DNA of 64,000 nucleotides, taken from assembly GCA_019218445.1 (NCBI GenBank), contig JAHUUM010000009.1, forward strand, positions 24,919-88,918. The letters are read 5' to 3'. Under the pieces are notes generated by a model. The model searched no databases. It was not told the origin of the DNA and saw only the letters and a list, made by a program, of their open reading frames with translations. The stretch is from Weeksellaceae bacterium TAE3-ERU29 (GTDB lineage: Bacteria > Bacteroidota > Bacteroidia > Flavobacteriales > Weeksellaceae). A program made the position numbers and the translations under genes. Position 1 is the first letter of the stretch; each line of letters begins with the position of its first letter. Of the stretch, positions 36,993-46,199 are shown piece after piece.

Positions 36993-37931
36993 TTAGTTTG
37001 ATGATAAAATTTTAGCTCCTTCATGGTTTATTTCAGTAACCAGAGCTTGACATTCTATATTAAATTCCTCTAATAATTTCTCTAATGCCGTCTTTACATT
37101 TTCTGCAATCTCCTCATTCTTAGACAAAGCAAAAACCGATGGTCCTGAACCTGAAATTCCAAAACCAATCGCTCCTTTTTCCAAAGCCGATTCTTTCATT
37201 TCTTTAAAATAAGGAATCAACATGGAACGTACCGGCTCTATTACAACATCTTGCATACTTCGCCCGATTAAATCTAAATCATTTGTAGTAAATCCCGCAA
37301 CTAATCCCGCGACATTTCCCCATTGCTGAACAGCTAATTTTAAAGGAACTTCCTGTTTTATAATTTTCCGAGCTTCGCCCGTAGGAACATCTACATTAGG
37401 GTGAACCGATGTCACGTATAATCCTTTAGGACTTGGTAACTTTACAATATCTAAAGGCTCGTAACTTCTCGTTAAAACCAAACCTCCCAATAAAGATGGC
37501 GCAACATTATCGGCATGAGCATTTCCTGTTGCTAAACGCTCTCCCTCAATAGTAAAAGGTAACAAATCATGTTTAGACATTGGGTTATCCATCAACTCAT
37601 TAATCGCCACTAAAGCTGCTACACTACTCGCTGCACTCGATCCTAAACCACTGTTTAACGGCATTTTTTTATATAGCTCAATATCTACTCCTTGGTTAGA
37701 GCCTATTTTTTCTAAAAATAGTTTGATTACATGCCCCACTACATTTTTATCAGGGTCATAAGATAGTTTTCCGTTATCTCCTTCTATCTTAATTATTTCT
37801 ACTTTATTTTTAGAATTTGGTCTTAAAACAACCTCATCTCCGGGCTTTTCAATTGCAAAACCCAAAACATCGTAACCACAAACTACATTGGCAACCGTTG
37901 CCGGTGCATAAGCTTTTACCTCTTTTTTCAT
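36993..37931 (-). CDS. thrB: Homoserine kinase
   Basis: GHMP-family kinase that phosphorylates homoserine. It shows YAPATVANVVCGYDVLGFAI at the N-terminus, the ATP-binding PLNSGLGSSAASSVAAL at about residues 90-106, and GFGISGSGPSVFAL near the C-terminus. Its length of 312 residues fits. It is placed between thrA (12 bp) and thrC (11 bp) in a single operon under the attenuator at 40416-40551. Confidence 0.97.
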   Translation of the reverse strand: MKKEVKAYAPATVANVVCGYDVLGFAIEKPGDEVVLRPNSKNKVEIIKIEGDNGKLSYDPDKNVVGHVIKLFLEKIGSNQGVDIELYKKMPLNSGLGSSAASSVAALVAINELMDNPMSKHDLLPFTIEGERLATGNAHADNVAPSLLGGLVLTRSYEPLDIVKLPSPKGLYVTSVHPNVDVPTGEARKIIKQEVPLKLAVQQWGNVAGLVAGFTTNDLDLIGRSMQDVVIEPVRSMLIPYFKEMKESALEKGAIGFGISGSGPSVFALSKNEEIAENVKTALEKLLEEFNIECQALVTEINHEGAKILSSN

Positions 37932-37943
37932 GATTTAATTTTT

Positions 37944-40397
37944 TTATACAGATGTTACTCTTACTAAATCTGCAAATACTCCTGCGGCAGTTACCTCTGC
38001 TCCTGCTCCCGGTCCTTTTACAACTAATGGTGTATTTTTATACCTTGCAGTGGTAAATGATATGATATTATCACTTCCCGATAAACTGAAGAATGGATGT
38101 GTTGCATCAACTGATTTTACTTCTACATTGATTTTACCATCTTCTAAAACACCTATTAATCTTAGTTTCTTACCCTCTTCTGCTACTTTGTTTTTAAATG
38201 CCGCAAAATAATCTTCGTTCTTTTCCAATTCTTCATAAAAAGCATCTACACTTGGTGCATTTAAACAAGATTCCGGTAAAAAGTCTTTTATGTCTACATC
38301 TTTCATTTCTAAAGGCAATCCTATTTCTCTTGCTAAAATTAGCATTTTTCTGGAGAAATCTAATCCGTTTAAATCATCTCTCGGATCAGGCTCGGTATAA
38401 CCTAAATCTTGTGCTTGTTTAACGACTTCAGCAAAAGTTACATCTCCTACATATTGATTAAATATATACGAAATTGTCCCTGATAATATTGCTTCTATTT
38501 TTGTAACCTCATCACCACTGATTATTAAATCTTGTAATGTTTTAATAATTGGCAACCCCGCTCCTACATTGGTTTCATAAAGGAAACTTACATTGTTTTT
38601 CTTGGCTAATCTTTGTAATTTCCCATAACGTCTGTACTCTCCGGAATTCGCTATTTTATTACAAGTTACAACTGATACGTTTTTATTTAATAAATCTTCG
38701 TATAAAGAAGCTACTTCTTTGCTGGAGGTATTATCTACAAAAACAGTATTAGGTAGGTTAAGACTCTCTACATATTCTATAAATTTAGATAATTCTGCTT
38801 TTTCTCCTTCTTCATTTAATTGAGTTTCCCAATTTTCAAGATTAATAAAGTCATTTTGGGCTAAAATCATTTTTCTACTGTTGGAAATACCTGCAATATT
38901 AATTTGTATTTGGTGGTTTTCTACTAAGTTTTCTTTTTCATTTTTAAGCTGTCTGAATAACTCTTTTCCAATGTTTCCTGTTCCTGCACAAAAAACATTA
39001 AAGGTTTTTACCGGAGATAACAACAGACTGTCATGCACAACATTTAACGCTTTGGCTAAATCTGATTTATCTATTACAGCTGAAATATTAAGCTCGGTAG
39101 AGCCCTGTGCTATCGCGACAATATTAATTCCGTTTTTACCTAAGGCTCTGAATAGTTTTCCTGAAATCCCTTTTGTAGATTTCATTTTTTCTCCTACAAC
39201 CGCCAAGATACTTAAATCTTCTTCTATCTCGGGCTCTCTTATCTGCTTATTCTGTAATTCTTTATAAAATTCTTTATGGATAGCTGCTACTGCTCTATCC
39301 TTATCTTTTGGAGCAATTACAAAAGTAATACTATGCTCTGAGCTGGCTTGTGTAATGAATATAATATTTACTCCTGCGGCAGATAAAGTAGAAAATAATC
39401 TACCACTGAATCCTTTAACTCCTACCATACCTCCACCATAAATATTCACAAGGCAAATATCTTTCATAGATACAATTCCTTTTATTAATCCTTCTCCTGA
39501 GATTTCAGGTTGGTAATGAATTAGAGTTCCTTCATGCTCCGGATTAAAAGTATTTTTAATTACTATCGGAATTTTTTTATCTATTACAGGGAGCATAGTT
39601 GGCGGATATATTACTTTAGCCCCAAAGTAAGACATTTCCATTGCCTCCTGATAACTTAGTTCTTTTAAAGTATACGCTTTTTTCACCAAACGCGGATCGG
39701 CAGTCATACAACCATCTACATCTGTCCAAATTTCCACAATATCAGCATCTAAAGCTGCTCCAATTATTGCTGCTGTATAGTCTGATCCTCCTCGTCCTAA
39801 AGTTGTAATATCTCCTTTATCATCACTCCCAATAAATCCTGTGACTACTGCAATCTGATGATTATAAACATTATACCAATCTTTTATTCTGGCTTCTGTT
39901 TCTTCTTGCTTTACTTCGGCATTTCCAAAATTAGAATCTGTTTTTATCAAATTTCTGGAGTCTACAAAAGCAGCATCAAAACCTTTTGATTCCAAATAAG
40001 CAGCAACAATAGGATTACTCATTCTTTCTCCAAATGAAGCTACATAATCTAAAACTCGAGGAGATAATTCATTAAGTACTTTTATTCCGGATAGAACATA
40101 TTCCAACTCATTAATGTGATTTTTTATGTTCATTAAAAGCGGGTTTTGTGCTGTTCTTGGCAATAAACCTGAAATCACCTCATAATGGCGATTTTCTATT
40201 TCTTTTAATTTCCCGGTAAAATCCTCTTCATTATAAGCTAGTTCCCCTGCGGCTAAAAGGCTGTTTGTAACACCCGATAAGGCCGAACAAACTAAAATTA
40301 GTTTTTCCTTTGGATCATTTAGCTTTAATATAGCTTCTATATTTTCGATTGCACCGACACTTCCTACGGAGGTTCCTCCAAATTTAAGTACTTTCAT
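37944..40397 (-). CDS. thrA: Bifunctional aspartokinase / homoserine dehydrogenase
   Basis: Fused enzyme for the first and third steps of threonine synthesis. The aspartokinase half begins MKVLKFGGTSVGSV and includes FIGSDDKGDITTLGRGGSDYTAA. Two ACT-like segments follow at about residues 315-460 (GVKGFSGRLFSTLSAAGVNI, STKGISGKLFRALGKNGINI), probable sites of threonine feedback. The dehydrogenase half has FCAGTGNIGKELFRQL, LSGTISYIFNQ and GPGAGAEVTAAGVFADL. The 817-residue length matches E. coli ThrA. Transcription depends on the attenuator immediately upstream. Confidence 0.97.
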   Translation of the reverse strand: MKVLKFGGTSVGSVGAIENIEAILKLNDPKEKLILVCSALSGVTNSLLAAGELAYNEEDFTGKLKEIENRHYEVISGLLPRTAQNPLLMNIKNHINELEYVLSGIKVLNELSPRVLDYVASFGERMSNPIVAAYLESKGFDAAFVDSRNLIKTDSNFGNAEVKQEETEARIKDWYNVYNHQIAVVTGFIGSDDKGDITTLGRGGSDYTAAIIGAALDADIVEIWTDVDGCMTADPRLVKKAYTLKELSYQEAMEMSYFGAKVIYPPTMLPVIDKKIPIVIKNTFNPEHEGTLIHYQPEISGEGLIKGIVSMKDICLVNIYGGGMVGVKGFSGRLFSTLSAAGVNIIFITQASSEHSITFVIAPKDKDRAVAAIHKEFYKELQNKQIREPEIEEDLSILAVVGEKMKSTKGISGKLFRALGKNGINIVAIAQGSTELNISAVIDKSDLAKALNVVHDSLLLSPVKTFNVFCAGTGNIGKELFRQLKNEKENLVENHQIQINIAGISNSRKMILAQNDFINLENWETQLNEEGEKAELSKFIEYVESLNLPNTVFVDNTSSKEVASLYEDLLNKNVSVVTCNKIANSGEYRRYGKLQRLAKKNNVSFLYETNVGAGLPIIKTLQDLIISGDEVTKIEAILSGTISYIFNQYVGDVTFAEVVKQAQDLGYTEPDPRDDLNGLDFSRKMLILAREIGLPLEMKDVDIKDFLPESCLNAPSVDAFYEELEKNEDYFAAFKNKVAEEGKKLRLIGVLEDGKINVEVKSVDATHPFFSLSGSDNIISFTTARYKNTPLVVKGPGAGAEVTAAGVFADLVRVTSV

Positions 40398-40415
40398 ATA
40401 TTTAAAATTTATATA

Positions 40416-40445
40416 AAAAGCCTCTCTATTAATAGAGAGGCTTTT
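40416..40445 (-). terminator. Attenuator terminator of the thr operon
   Basis: A 13 bp perfect stem (arms 40433-40445 and 40416-40428, core AGCCTCTCTA) with a TTAA loop is followed on the minus strand by a T5 run. It ends 18 bp before thrA, so read-through is needed to express thrABC. The 5' arm CCTCTCTA can pair instead with TAGAGAGG just after the leader stop. Confidence 0.9.
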
Positions 40446-40482
40446 GACTTATTATTTATTTTTATAAAAACAAATACATAAC

Positions 40483-40491
40483 ACCTCTCTA
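40483..40491 (-). promoter_or_regulatory. Antiterminator segment 2 of the thr leader
   Basis: TAGAGAGGT begins directly after the leader-peptide stop codon. TAGAGAGG is complementary to the 5' arm of the terminator (40433-40440), giving an antiterminator. GAGGT here can also pair with ACCTC in leader codons 9-10 (40523-40527), giving the 1:2 pairing of a classical attenuator. Confidence 0.8.
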
Positions 40492-40551
40492 CTACCTTAC
40501 GGTAATAATCATATAAATAATTGAGGTCATTAATTCTGTATTGTTTTTCAT
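40492..40551 (-). CDS. thrL: thr operon leader peptide
   Basis: A 19-codon frame encodes MKNNTELMTSIIYMIITVR. It holds three Thr and four Ile codons, with the run IIYMIIT just ahead of the stop. Its stop codon touches antiterminator segment 2, and the attenuator terminator lies about 45 bp downstream, before thrA. Stalling at Ile or Thr codons would leave segment 2 free to pair with the terminator's 5' arm; finishing translation would cover it. This is the logic of E. coli thrL, reached here with an unrelated sequence. A -7 box lies about 22 bp upstream. Confidence 0.82.
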   Translation of the reverse strand: MKNNTELMTSIIYMIITVR

Positions 40552-40572
40552 CTTTTTTTCTTTAATACTTTG

Positions 40573-40580
40573 CAAATTTA
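40573..40580 (-). promoter_or_regulatory. -7 promoter element of the thr operon
   Basis: TAAATTTG on the minus strand is an exact TAnnTTTG match, 21 bp before the leader-peptide ATG. The -33 region reads TTA rather than TTG. Confidence 0.5.
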
Positions 40581-40645
40581 ATTAATTATTCAAATAAAAC
40601 TAAATTTTGAAGTATTTTATTTTAAAAAAACTGACATTAAACACT

Positions 40646-41317
40646 TTATTTTCTGTTTCGTCTACTTTCTAAAACTTCGTCAATCATTCCTGTTTCTTTT
40701 GCTTCATGAGAAGTCATCCAGTAATCTCTATCAGAAGCTTTCTCTACCCACTCGTAAGTCTGTCCAGAATGTTCAGCAATAATTTCATAAAGTTCTTTTT
40801 TCAACTTTAACATTTCTCGCAAATTAATTTCCATATCAGAGGCTACTCCTTGCGCTCCTCCACTCGGCTGGTGTATCATTATTCTTGAATGCTGAAGTGC
40901 TGAACGCTTCCCTTTTTCTCCCGAACACATTAAAACTGCTCCCATAGAAGCTGCCATTCCTGTACAAATTGTTGCTACATCCGGTTTTATAATTTGCATT
41001 GTATCATAAATTCCTAAACCGGCATACACACTTCCTCCGGGTGAATTAATATACATTTGAATATCTTTTGTAGCGTCTACTGATTCTAAAAATAATAACT
41101 GAGCTGTAATTATATTCGCTACTTGATCATCTACTCCTGTTCCTAAAAATAATATTCTATCCATCATTAAACGAGAAAAAACGTCCATTTGAGCAACGTT
41201 CATTTTTCTCTCTTCTATTATATAAGGAGTCAAACTATTTTCAAAATCATTAAGTGTATTGCTACTTATACCCTGACCTTTAATTGCGTATTTTTTAAAT
41301 TCTTTTCCGAAATCCAT
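40646..41317 (-). CDS. clpP: ATP-dependent Clp protease proteolytic subunit
   Basis: Serine protease subunit forming the ClpP barrel that works with ClpX or similar unfoldases. The catalytic Ser lies in TGMAASMGAVLMCSGEKGKR, the His in SRIMIHQPSGGAQG, and the Asp in the following helix region. YINSPGGSVYAGLGIYDTM is the conserved handle region. The 223-residue length with an N-terminal extension of about 25 residues is normal for this group. Monocistronic by spacing. Confidence 0.97.
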   Translation of the reverse strand: MDFGKEFKKYAIKGQGISSNTLNDFENSLTPYIIEERKMNVAQMDVFSRLMMDRILFLGTGVDDQVANIITAQLLFLESVDATKDIQMYINSPGGSVYAGLGIYDTMQIIKPDVATICTGMAASMGAVLMCSGEKGKRSALQHSRIMIHQPSGGAQGVASDMEINLREMLKLKKELYEIIAEHSGQTYEWVEKASDRDYWMTSHEAKETGMIDEVLESRRNRK

Positions 41318-41359
41318 TTCTAATTTATATTTATCGTTTTGTTATACTAATGTACTCAG

Positions 41360-41367
41360 CAAAAGTA
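41360..41367 (-). promoter_or_regulatory. -7 promoter element of clpP
   Basis: TACTTTTG on the minus strand fits TAnnTTTG exactly, 42 bp before the clpP ATG; the expected -33 region reads TTTC rather than TTG. The rest of the 41318-41589 gap holds only the terminator at 41402-41435. Confidence 0.5.
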
Positions 41368-41401
41368 ATGCTAATTTAGGAGTTTTGAAATTTATATTTA
41401 A

Positions 41402-41435
41402 AACAAAAATCCGGTAAAATTAAATTTACCGGATT
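41402..41435 (-). terminator. Terminator after the nucleoside phosphorylase gene
   Basis: An 11 bp perfect stem AATCCGGTAAA/TTTACCGGATT (41408-41418 and 41425-41435), followed on the minus strand by a T-run. It separates the phosphorylase gene from clpP. Confidence 0.85.
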
Positions 41436-41589
41436 CCCTTGTTAAACATGAGTGATAAATTAAAGTAAAACTTATACAACAGTTATGATTTCTATTACTC
41501 TAATTAAAACGCACTTCAAATATATTAATTTTATTTAGAATAAAAATAAATAATGTTAGTTTTATTAGATTAAATGATAAATATCATAT

Positions 41590-42426
41590 TCAAAGTTTAC
41601 TTATCGCCATTTCTATCATCTCATCAACCGATTTTTTATAATCTTCTAAAAATTCTCCCGTTGTTCTATTTGCTATGATACAATTTAAAGATAATGCTTT
41701 GTGTCCCAATAATTTTGCAAAAGAATAAATTGCAGATGTTTCCATTTCAAAATTATCTAAACCACATTCATGCAAATGCACTAAAAAGTCATTATCTAAG
41801 GCCTTTAACCTTACTTCTCGCCCTTGTGGACCATAAAATCCGGATAAAGAACCGGTATTTCCCACAACTGTATCTTCTTTAAAAATATCTAATATTTCTT
41901 GAGAACATTCTGAGGTATAAACCATCGATCTAATAGTATCATATTTGAAGTTCTTTAGAAATTTTTCTTGAAAATTCGAGTTCTTATGATCTTTATAAAA
42001 ACACATTAAGCCGTCGAATCCTGCAGTATATTGAGATGCCACAAAATCTCCTGCATTTATCTTTGGGTTCACTGTTCCCGAAGTTCCAAGACGAACAAAT
42101 CTTAATGATTGTTTTTCTTCTTTAATTTCTCTTGTTTTTAAATCCACATTTACAAGCGCATCTAACTCATTAATGACAATATCTATATTATCTGTTCCAA
42201 TCCCGGATGATAATACGGTTAATCTTTTCCCGTTTTTAATTCCTGTATGAGTTACAAACTCTCTTTTTTCTTTTTTTACTTCTACCGAATCAAAAAACTG
42301 AGAAACTCTTGCTACTCTTTGTGGGTCTCCTACCAAAATAATTGTTTCAGCAATATCTTCCGGTAATAAATTTAAGTGATAGACACTTCCGTCTTTATTT
42401 AATGGTAATTCTGATGGCTTTATCAT
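41590..42426 (-). CDS. Uridine phosphorylase-like nucleoside phosphorylase
   Basis: Member of the PNP/UDP phosphorylase family (PF01048), which splits nucleosides with phosphate to base and ribose-1-phosphate. It shows ILVGDPQRVARVSQFFDSVE near the N-terminus, LSSGIGTDNIDIVINELDAL, RLGTSGTVNPKINAGDFV, and the substrate-ribose motif FEMETSAIYSFAKLLGHKAL. At 278 residues it is a little longer than E. coli Udp. Uridine is a plausible substrate, but purine nucleosides cannot be excluded. It is likely monocistronic, ending at the terminator near 41.4 kb. Confidence 0.85.
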   Translation of the reverse strand: MIKPSELPLNKDGSVYHLNLLPEDIAETIILVGDPQRVARVSQFFDSVEVKKEKREFVTHTGIKNGKRLTVLSSGIGTDNIDIVINELDALVNVDLKTREIKEEKQSLRFVRLGTSGTVNPKINAGDFVASQYTAGFDGLMCFYKDHKNSNFQEKFLKNFKYDTIRSMVYTSECSQEILDIFKEDTVVGNTGSLSGFYGPQGREVRLKALDNDFLVHLHECGLDNFEMETSAIYSFAKLLGHKALSLNCIIANRTTGEFLEDYKKSVDEMIEMAISKL

Positions 42427-42536
42427 TTTTATATATTTTTAAAATTAAGTATATAAAGATAATAAAATATTCTAAGATTTTTAAACAACTAAATCTTTTT
42501 TATGGATTTAATAATGTGAGTGTGGATCTATACCAC

Positions 42537-42659
42537 TCAAAAATGCCGCGAATATAGCAAAATAGTAAGTATAGTCCAAACCATATAATTAGGCGGTGGA
42601 ACTTCTGTATTAAACTGTTGTTGATATCAGCTATTTTGCTGTGTAAAGTCTTCTTCCAT
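42537..42659 (-). pseudogene. Decayed CD225/dispanin-like gene
   Basis: A minus-strand frame starts MEEDFTQQNS, hits TGA at 42627-42629, and continues in the same frame with YQQQFNTEVPPPNYMVWTIL before ending at 42537. PPPNYMVW is the same motif as in the intact CD225 protein at 43124-43423 (IPPPNYMVWAIL). The copy has an internal stop and lacks everything after the first membrane segment, so it is a broken paralogue. The surrounding 42427-42700 gap has no other gene. Confidence 0.75.
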
Positions 42660-42700
42660 AAAATTTAATTTAAAATTATATTGAATATAAGACTTTACTT

Positions 42701-43117
42701 TCAATCAGGTGGGTGTAGAAACTCAAGTCCGGGTAAATAAACATTCCTTAAAATAAAATAAGCTATTATTAAAACTAAAAATCCGTACACAAACCTATTA
42801 TCATTAAAAATCTTTATTCTAATATTTTTATCAAATAAAAAGTTATAAATATAAATACAGAAAATATAAATTAAAAATGGTGTAAACATCACCAATAACG
42901 GATTGTATCTAAATGCCTTTAAAATATCAAAGTTCAATAATTGATGGATAGCTCGCTGACTGCCACAGCCCGGACAATACAAATGGAAATATTGATAAGT
43001 AAAACACTGTGGGAAAATATTAATTTTAGACGGATTTAAGTGTTGATATATCATAATAAAAGCTCCGCCCAATAAAATGGCAGAGCTTACTATCAATATT
43101 TTAAGTGTTTTTTTCAA
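42701..43117 (-). CDS. DUF2752 membrane protein
   Basis: Small membrane protein of 138 residues with the DUF2752 signature YCPGCGSQRAIHQLLNFDILKAFRYNPLL (CPGC at 48-51). A hydrophobic segment precedes it and two or three follow. The CxxC pair suggests metal or redox chemistry, but no function has been established to my knowledge. It sits 6 bp after a CD225-family gene and ahead of a decayed CD225 copy, the pairing often seen in Bacteroidota. Confidence 0.88.
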   Translation of the reverse strand: MKKTLKILIVSSAILLGGAFIMIYQHLNPSKINIFPQCFTYQYFHLYCPGCGSQRAIHQLLNFDILKAFRYNPLLVMFTPFLIYIFCIYIYNFLFDKNIRIKIFNDNRFVYGFLVLIIAYFILRNVYLPGLEFLHPPD

Positions 43118-43123
43118 AATTAA

Positions 43124-43423
43124 TTAGGCTGAAATTGTTCCTAATAATATTACGAAATAAAAAAATAATATTATTGCTCCTAACGTTATATGTACAACCG
43201 CAGAAATTACCGCCCATTTCTTCGCTTGTTCAGAGGCTGATTTAGCTCCTGTTTTATCACCAATCATCCATTTAGAATTCACTTCAGATGCCTTAATTAT
43301 AGATACAATTCCTAAGGGCATACAACAAAATATTGTTGATAATATCGCCCAGACCATATAATTGGGTGGTGGTATTTCGCTATTATATTGCGGTTTTGGC
43401 TTATTAGCATCTTGTATAAACAT
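43124..43423 (-). CDS. CD225/dispanin-family membrane protein
   Basis: Protein of 99 residues with two hydrophobic helices. The motif IPPPNYMVWAILSTIFCCMPLGIVSIIKASEVNSKW, followed by GDKTGAKSASEQAKKW and a second helix, is the bacterial CD225/dispanin pattern, related in fold to animal IFITM proteins. It begins 3 bp after alaS, so it is probably in one operon with alaS and the DUF2752 gene. The bacterial role is unknown. Confidence 0.88.
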   Translation of the reverse strand: MFIQDANKPKPQYNSEIPPPNYMVWAILSTIFCCMPLGIVSIIKASEVNSKWMIGDKTGAKSASEQAKKWAVISAVVHITLGAIILFFYFVILLGTISA

Positions 43424-43426
43424 ATT

Positions 43427-46039
43427 TTAAGAAATTTTCTCTTTTGCTAATTGCAATACCTTATCTAAACCTTGCGGGTCTTTTCCTCCGGCAGTTGCAA
43501 AAACCGGCTGACCGCCTCCGCCTCCTTTGATTTCCTTCGCCCACTCTCTTACCAAATTCCCTGCGTGTAAATCTTTTTCTTTCACCAAATTATCTGCTAC
43601 TCCCACAGAGATAGTCGCTTTACCTTCGTAATTATTAGCTATTACAATAAAGGCATTTTCTACTTCGGATTTTAATTGAAAAACTAAATCTTTTATACTC
43701 GCGTTATCCATTTCGGTTTTCACGAATAGAGCATTAATTCCGTTAATATTTTGAACTTGTTTTTTCCATTCGTCTTTAGCTCCTTTTGCTTGTTCTCTTT
43801 TAAGACTTTCCAATTCCGCTTTTAGTTTTTCGTTTTCGGATTGAAGAGAAACGATTGCTTTTAAAGGCTCTTTATTTACATTTAATTGATTTTGAATTTT
43901 GTTTAATTGCTCCTCGTTCTCTTTAAAATAATCCAAAACAACTTTACCTGTAATCGCCTCTATACGTCTAATTCCTGACGCAACCGCACTTTCTGATTTA
44001 ATTTTAAAATACCAGATATCTCCCGTATTCTTCACGTGAGTTCCACCACATAATTCTACGCTGTCCCCAAACTGAATCATACGCACTTTATCTCCGTATT
44101 TTTCCCCGAACAATGCCATTGCACCTCTTTCCAATGCCTCTTCTTTCGGAATATCTCTAAACTCTTGCAAATCAATTTTTGCCTGAATTTTATTATTTAC
44201 AAATTCTTCTACTTGTTGAATCTCCTCATCAGTCATTTTCTTGAAGTGAGAAAAATCAAATCGTAAACTATCTGCCCCTACTCGAGAACCTTTTTGCTCT
44301 ACATGCTCACCCAAAACATTTCTCAAAGCCTGATGCAATAAGTGTGTCGCAGAGTGGTTATTCATAATGCTTTGGCGTAAATCACCTTCTACTTTTGCTT
44401 TAAAAGTATCATTTATATTCGTTGGTAATTTTTCTGCAATATGAACAATTAAATTATTTTCTTTTTTGGTATCTGTAATATAAATTACCTCTCCCGTAGA
44501 AGATTCCAAAGTACCTTTGTCTCCTATTTGCCCTCCTGCTTCTGCATAGAAAGGCGTTACATTAAATACTAATTGATAAAAAGTTTTTTTATTGCTTTCT
44601 ACTTTTCTGTATTTTACAATTTTTACTTCTGCTTCGGTAGAATCATATCCTAAAAACTCTTGATTTTCCTCACCAGAAAGCACTACCCAATCATCTGTTT
44701 TTAAGGTTGCCGCCTTTTTAGAGCGTTGTTTTTGTTTTTCTAATTCAGCGTCGAATTCTGCCTCATCTACCGCAATGCCTTTTTCAGCTAAAATCAATTG
44801 AGTTAAGTCAAACGGAAAACCATAAGTGTCATATAATTCAAAGGCTTTTGCTCCACTGATTTTTTTATCTTCTGCAGAGCTTATCATCGCGTCTAATAAA
44901 ACTAAACCATTGTCCAAAGTTTTTAAGAATGATGACTCTTCCTCTTTGATTACATTTTGTATAACCGAAAAATGTTTCTCTAACTCAGGGAAAGCCTCTC
45001 CCATTTCGTTTCTTAGTGTTTCCACTAATTGATACATAAATTCGGTTTTTAAATTTAAGAAAGTAAATCCGTAACGAATAGCTCTTCTCAAAATTCGGCG
45101 AATTACATACCCCGCTCCATTATTAGAAGGCAACTGCCCATCTGCAATCGCAAAAGAAACTGCACGAACGTGGTCAACAATCACTCTTATAGCAATATCG
45201 GCATCTTGCTTTTCCCCATATTTAAAGCCTGATATTTTTTCTAATTTATGAATCAATCCTGAAAAAACATCGGTATCATAATTAGAGGTTTTGCCTTGTA
45301 AAATCATACAAAGACGTTCAAAGCCCATTCCTGTATCCACGTGTTTTGCCGGTAATTGCTCCAGTTTCCCGTCAGCTTTTCGGTTGAATTGCATAAATAC
45401 TAAATTCCAAACCTCTATTACTTGTGGGTGGTCTTTATTTACAAGTGTTTTTCCGTCTATTTTTTCTCTTTCTTCTTTTGGTCTAATGTCCACATGGATT
45501 TCCGAACATGGTCCGCATGGTCCTGTTGCTCCCATTTCCCAGAAGTTATCTTTTTTATTTCCGTTTAAAATTCTATTCTCGGAAATATGTTCTTTCCAAG
45601 CGTTATAAGCTTCTGTGTCTCTTTCTGTTCCATCTTCTTTATCTCCCTCGAAAACAGTTACATAAATCTGATTTTCACTAATTCCGTAAACTTCTGTAAG
45701 TAATTCCCAAGCCCACGCAATTGCTTCTTTTTTAAAATAATCTCCAAAAGACCAGTTCCCCAACATCTCGAACATTGTATGATGATAAGTATCTTTTCCT
45801 ACATCATCCAAATCATTATGCTTTCCCGAAACTCGCAAACATTTTTGCGTATCGGCTATACGTGAAAACTTAGAAGTTTGATGCCCCAAGAAAAAATCTT
45901 TAAATTGATTCATTCCCGCATTGGTAAACATCAAAGTGGGGTCATTCTTTAAAACTATGGGAGCAGACGCTACTATTTCGTGTTTTTTCGACTCGAAAAA
46001 CTCTAAGAATTTACTACGTACTTCTCTGGATTTTATCAT
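43427..46039 (-). CDS. alaS: Alanyl-tRNA synthetase
   Basis: Class II synthetase of about 870 residues. It contains the N-terminal [19 protein letters not shown], motif 2 region [36 protein letters not shown], the editing-domain [12 protein letters not shown] and [14 protein letters not shown], and the C-terminal glycine run [14 protein letters not shown]. The start at 46039 gives the usual [11 protein letters not shown]; an ATG four codons earlier (46051) is also possible. It is divergent from the M23 peptidase operon, and CD225/DUF2752 genes follow closely. Confidence 0.97.
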   Translation of the reverse strand: MIKSREVRSKFLEFFESKKHEIVASAPIVLKNDPTLMFTNAGMNQFKDFFLGHQTSKFSRIADTQKCLRVSGKHNDLDDVGKDTYHHTMFEMLGNWSFGDYFKKEAIAWAWELLTEVYGISENQIYVTVFEGDKEDGTERDTEAYNAWKEHISENRILNGNKKDNFWEMGATGPCGPCSEIHVDIRPKEEREKIDGKTLVNKDHPQVIEVWNLVFMQFNRKADGKLEQLPAKHVDTGMGFERLCMILQGKTSNYDTDVFSGLIHKLEKISGFKYGEKQDADIAIRVIVDHVRAVSFAIADGQLPSNNGAGYVIRRILRRAIRYGFTFLNLKTEFMYQLVETLRNEMGEAFPELEKHFSVIQNVIKEEESSFLKTLDNGLVLLDAMISSAEDKKISGAKAFELYDTYGFPFDLTQLILAEKGIAVDEAEFDAELEKQKQRSKKAATLKTDDWVVLSGEENQEFLGYDSTEAEVKIVKYRKVESNKKTFYQLVFNVTPFYAEAGGQIGDKGTLESSTGEVIYITDTKKENNLIVHIAEKLPTNINDTFKAKVEGDLRQSIMNNHSATHLLHQALRNVLGEHVEQKGSRVGADSLRFDFSHFKKMTDEEIQQVEEFVNNKIQAKIDLQEFRDIPKEEALERGAMALFGEKYGDKVRMIQFGDSVELCGGTHVKNTGDIWYFKIKSESAVASGIRRIEAITGKVVLDYFKENEEQLNKIQNQLNVNKEPLKAIVSLQSENEKLKAELESLKREQAKGAKDEWKKQVQNINGINALFVKTEMDNASIKDLVFQLKSEVENAFIVIANNYEGKATISVGVADNLVKEKDLHAGNLVREWAKEIKGGGGGQPVFATAGGKDPQGLDKVLQLAKEKIS

Positions 46040-46174
46040 TTTAGAAATCATTTTAATGCATTTAAGACTTCATTAACTCATATTGTGAAAATAAAGCCCT
46101 TATTTTGTTCATGTTTGTGCAAAGATAAAAATACCAAAGATAATTTACACTACAAAGTGGGTGAAAAGCATCTT

Positions 46175-46182
46175 TATTTTTG
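46175..46182 (+). promoter_or_regulatory. -7 promoter element of the M23-lpxB operon
   Basis: TATTTTTG fits TAnnTTTG and lies 17 bp before the ATG at 46200, in the gap divergent to alaS. Its presence inside the longer frame from 46161 argues for the start at 46200. Confidence 0.5.
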
Positions 46183-46199
46183 ACAAAAACATACAAATT

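Noticed and set aside
37012..39267. Plus-strand open frames opposite thrA/thrB (for example 38881-39267)
   Set aside because: They are shadows of long well-supported genes, with no independent family match.
43427..46039. Plus-strand open frames opposite alaS (44826-45032, 45291-45608)
   Set aside because: They lie inside a fully conserved synthetase gene and show no protein features.
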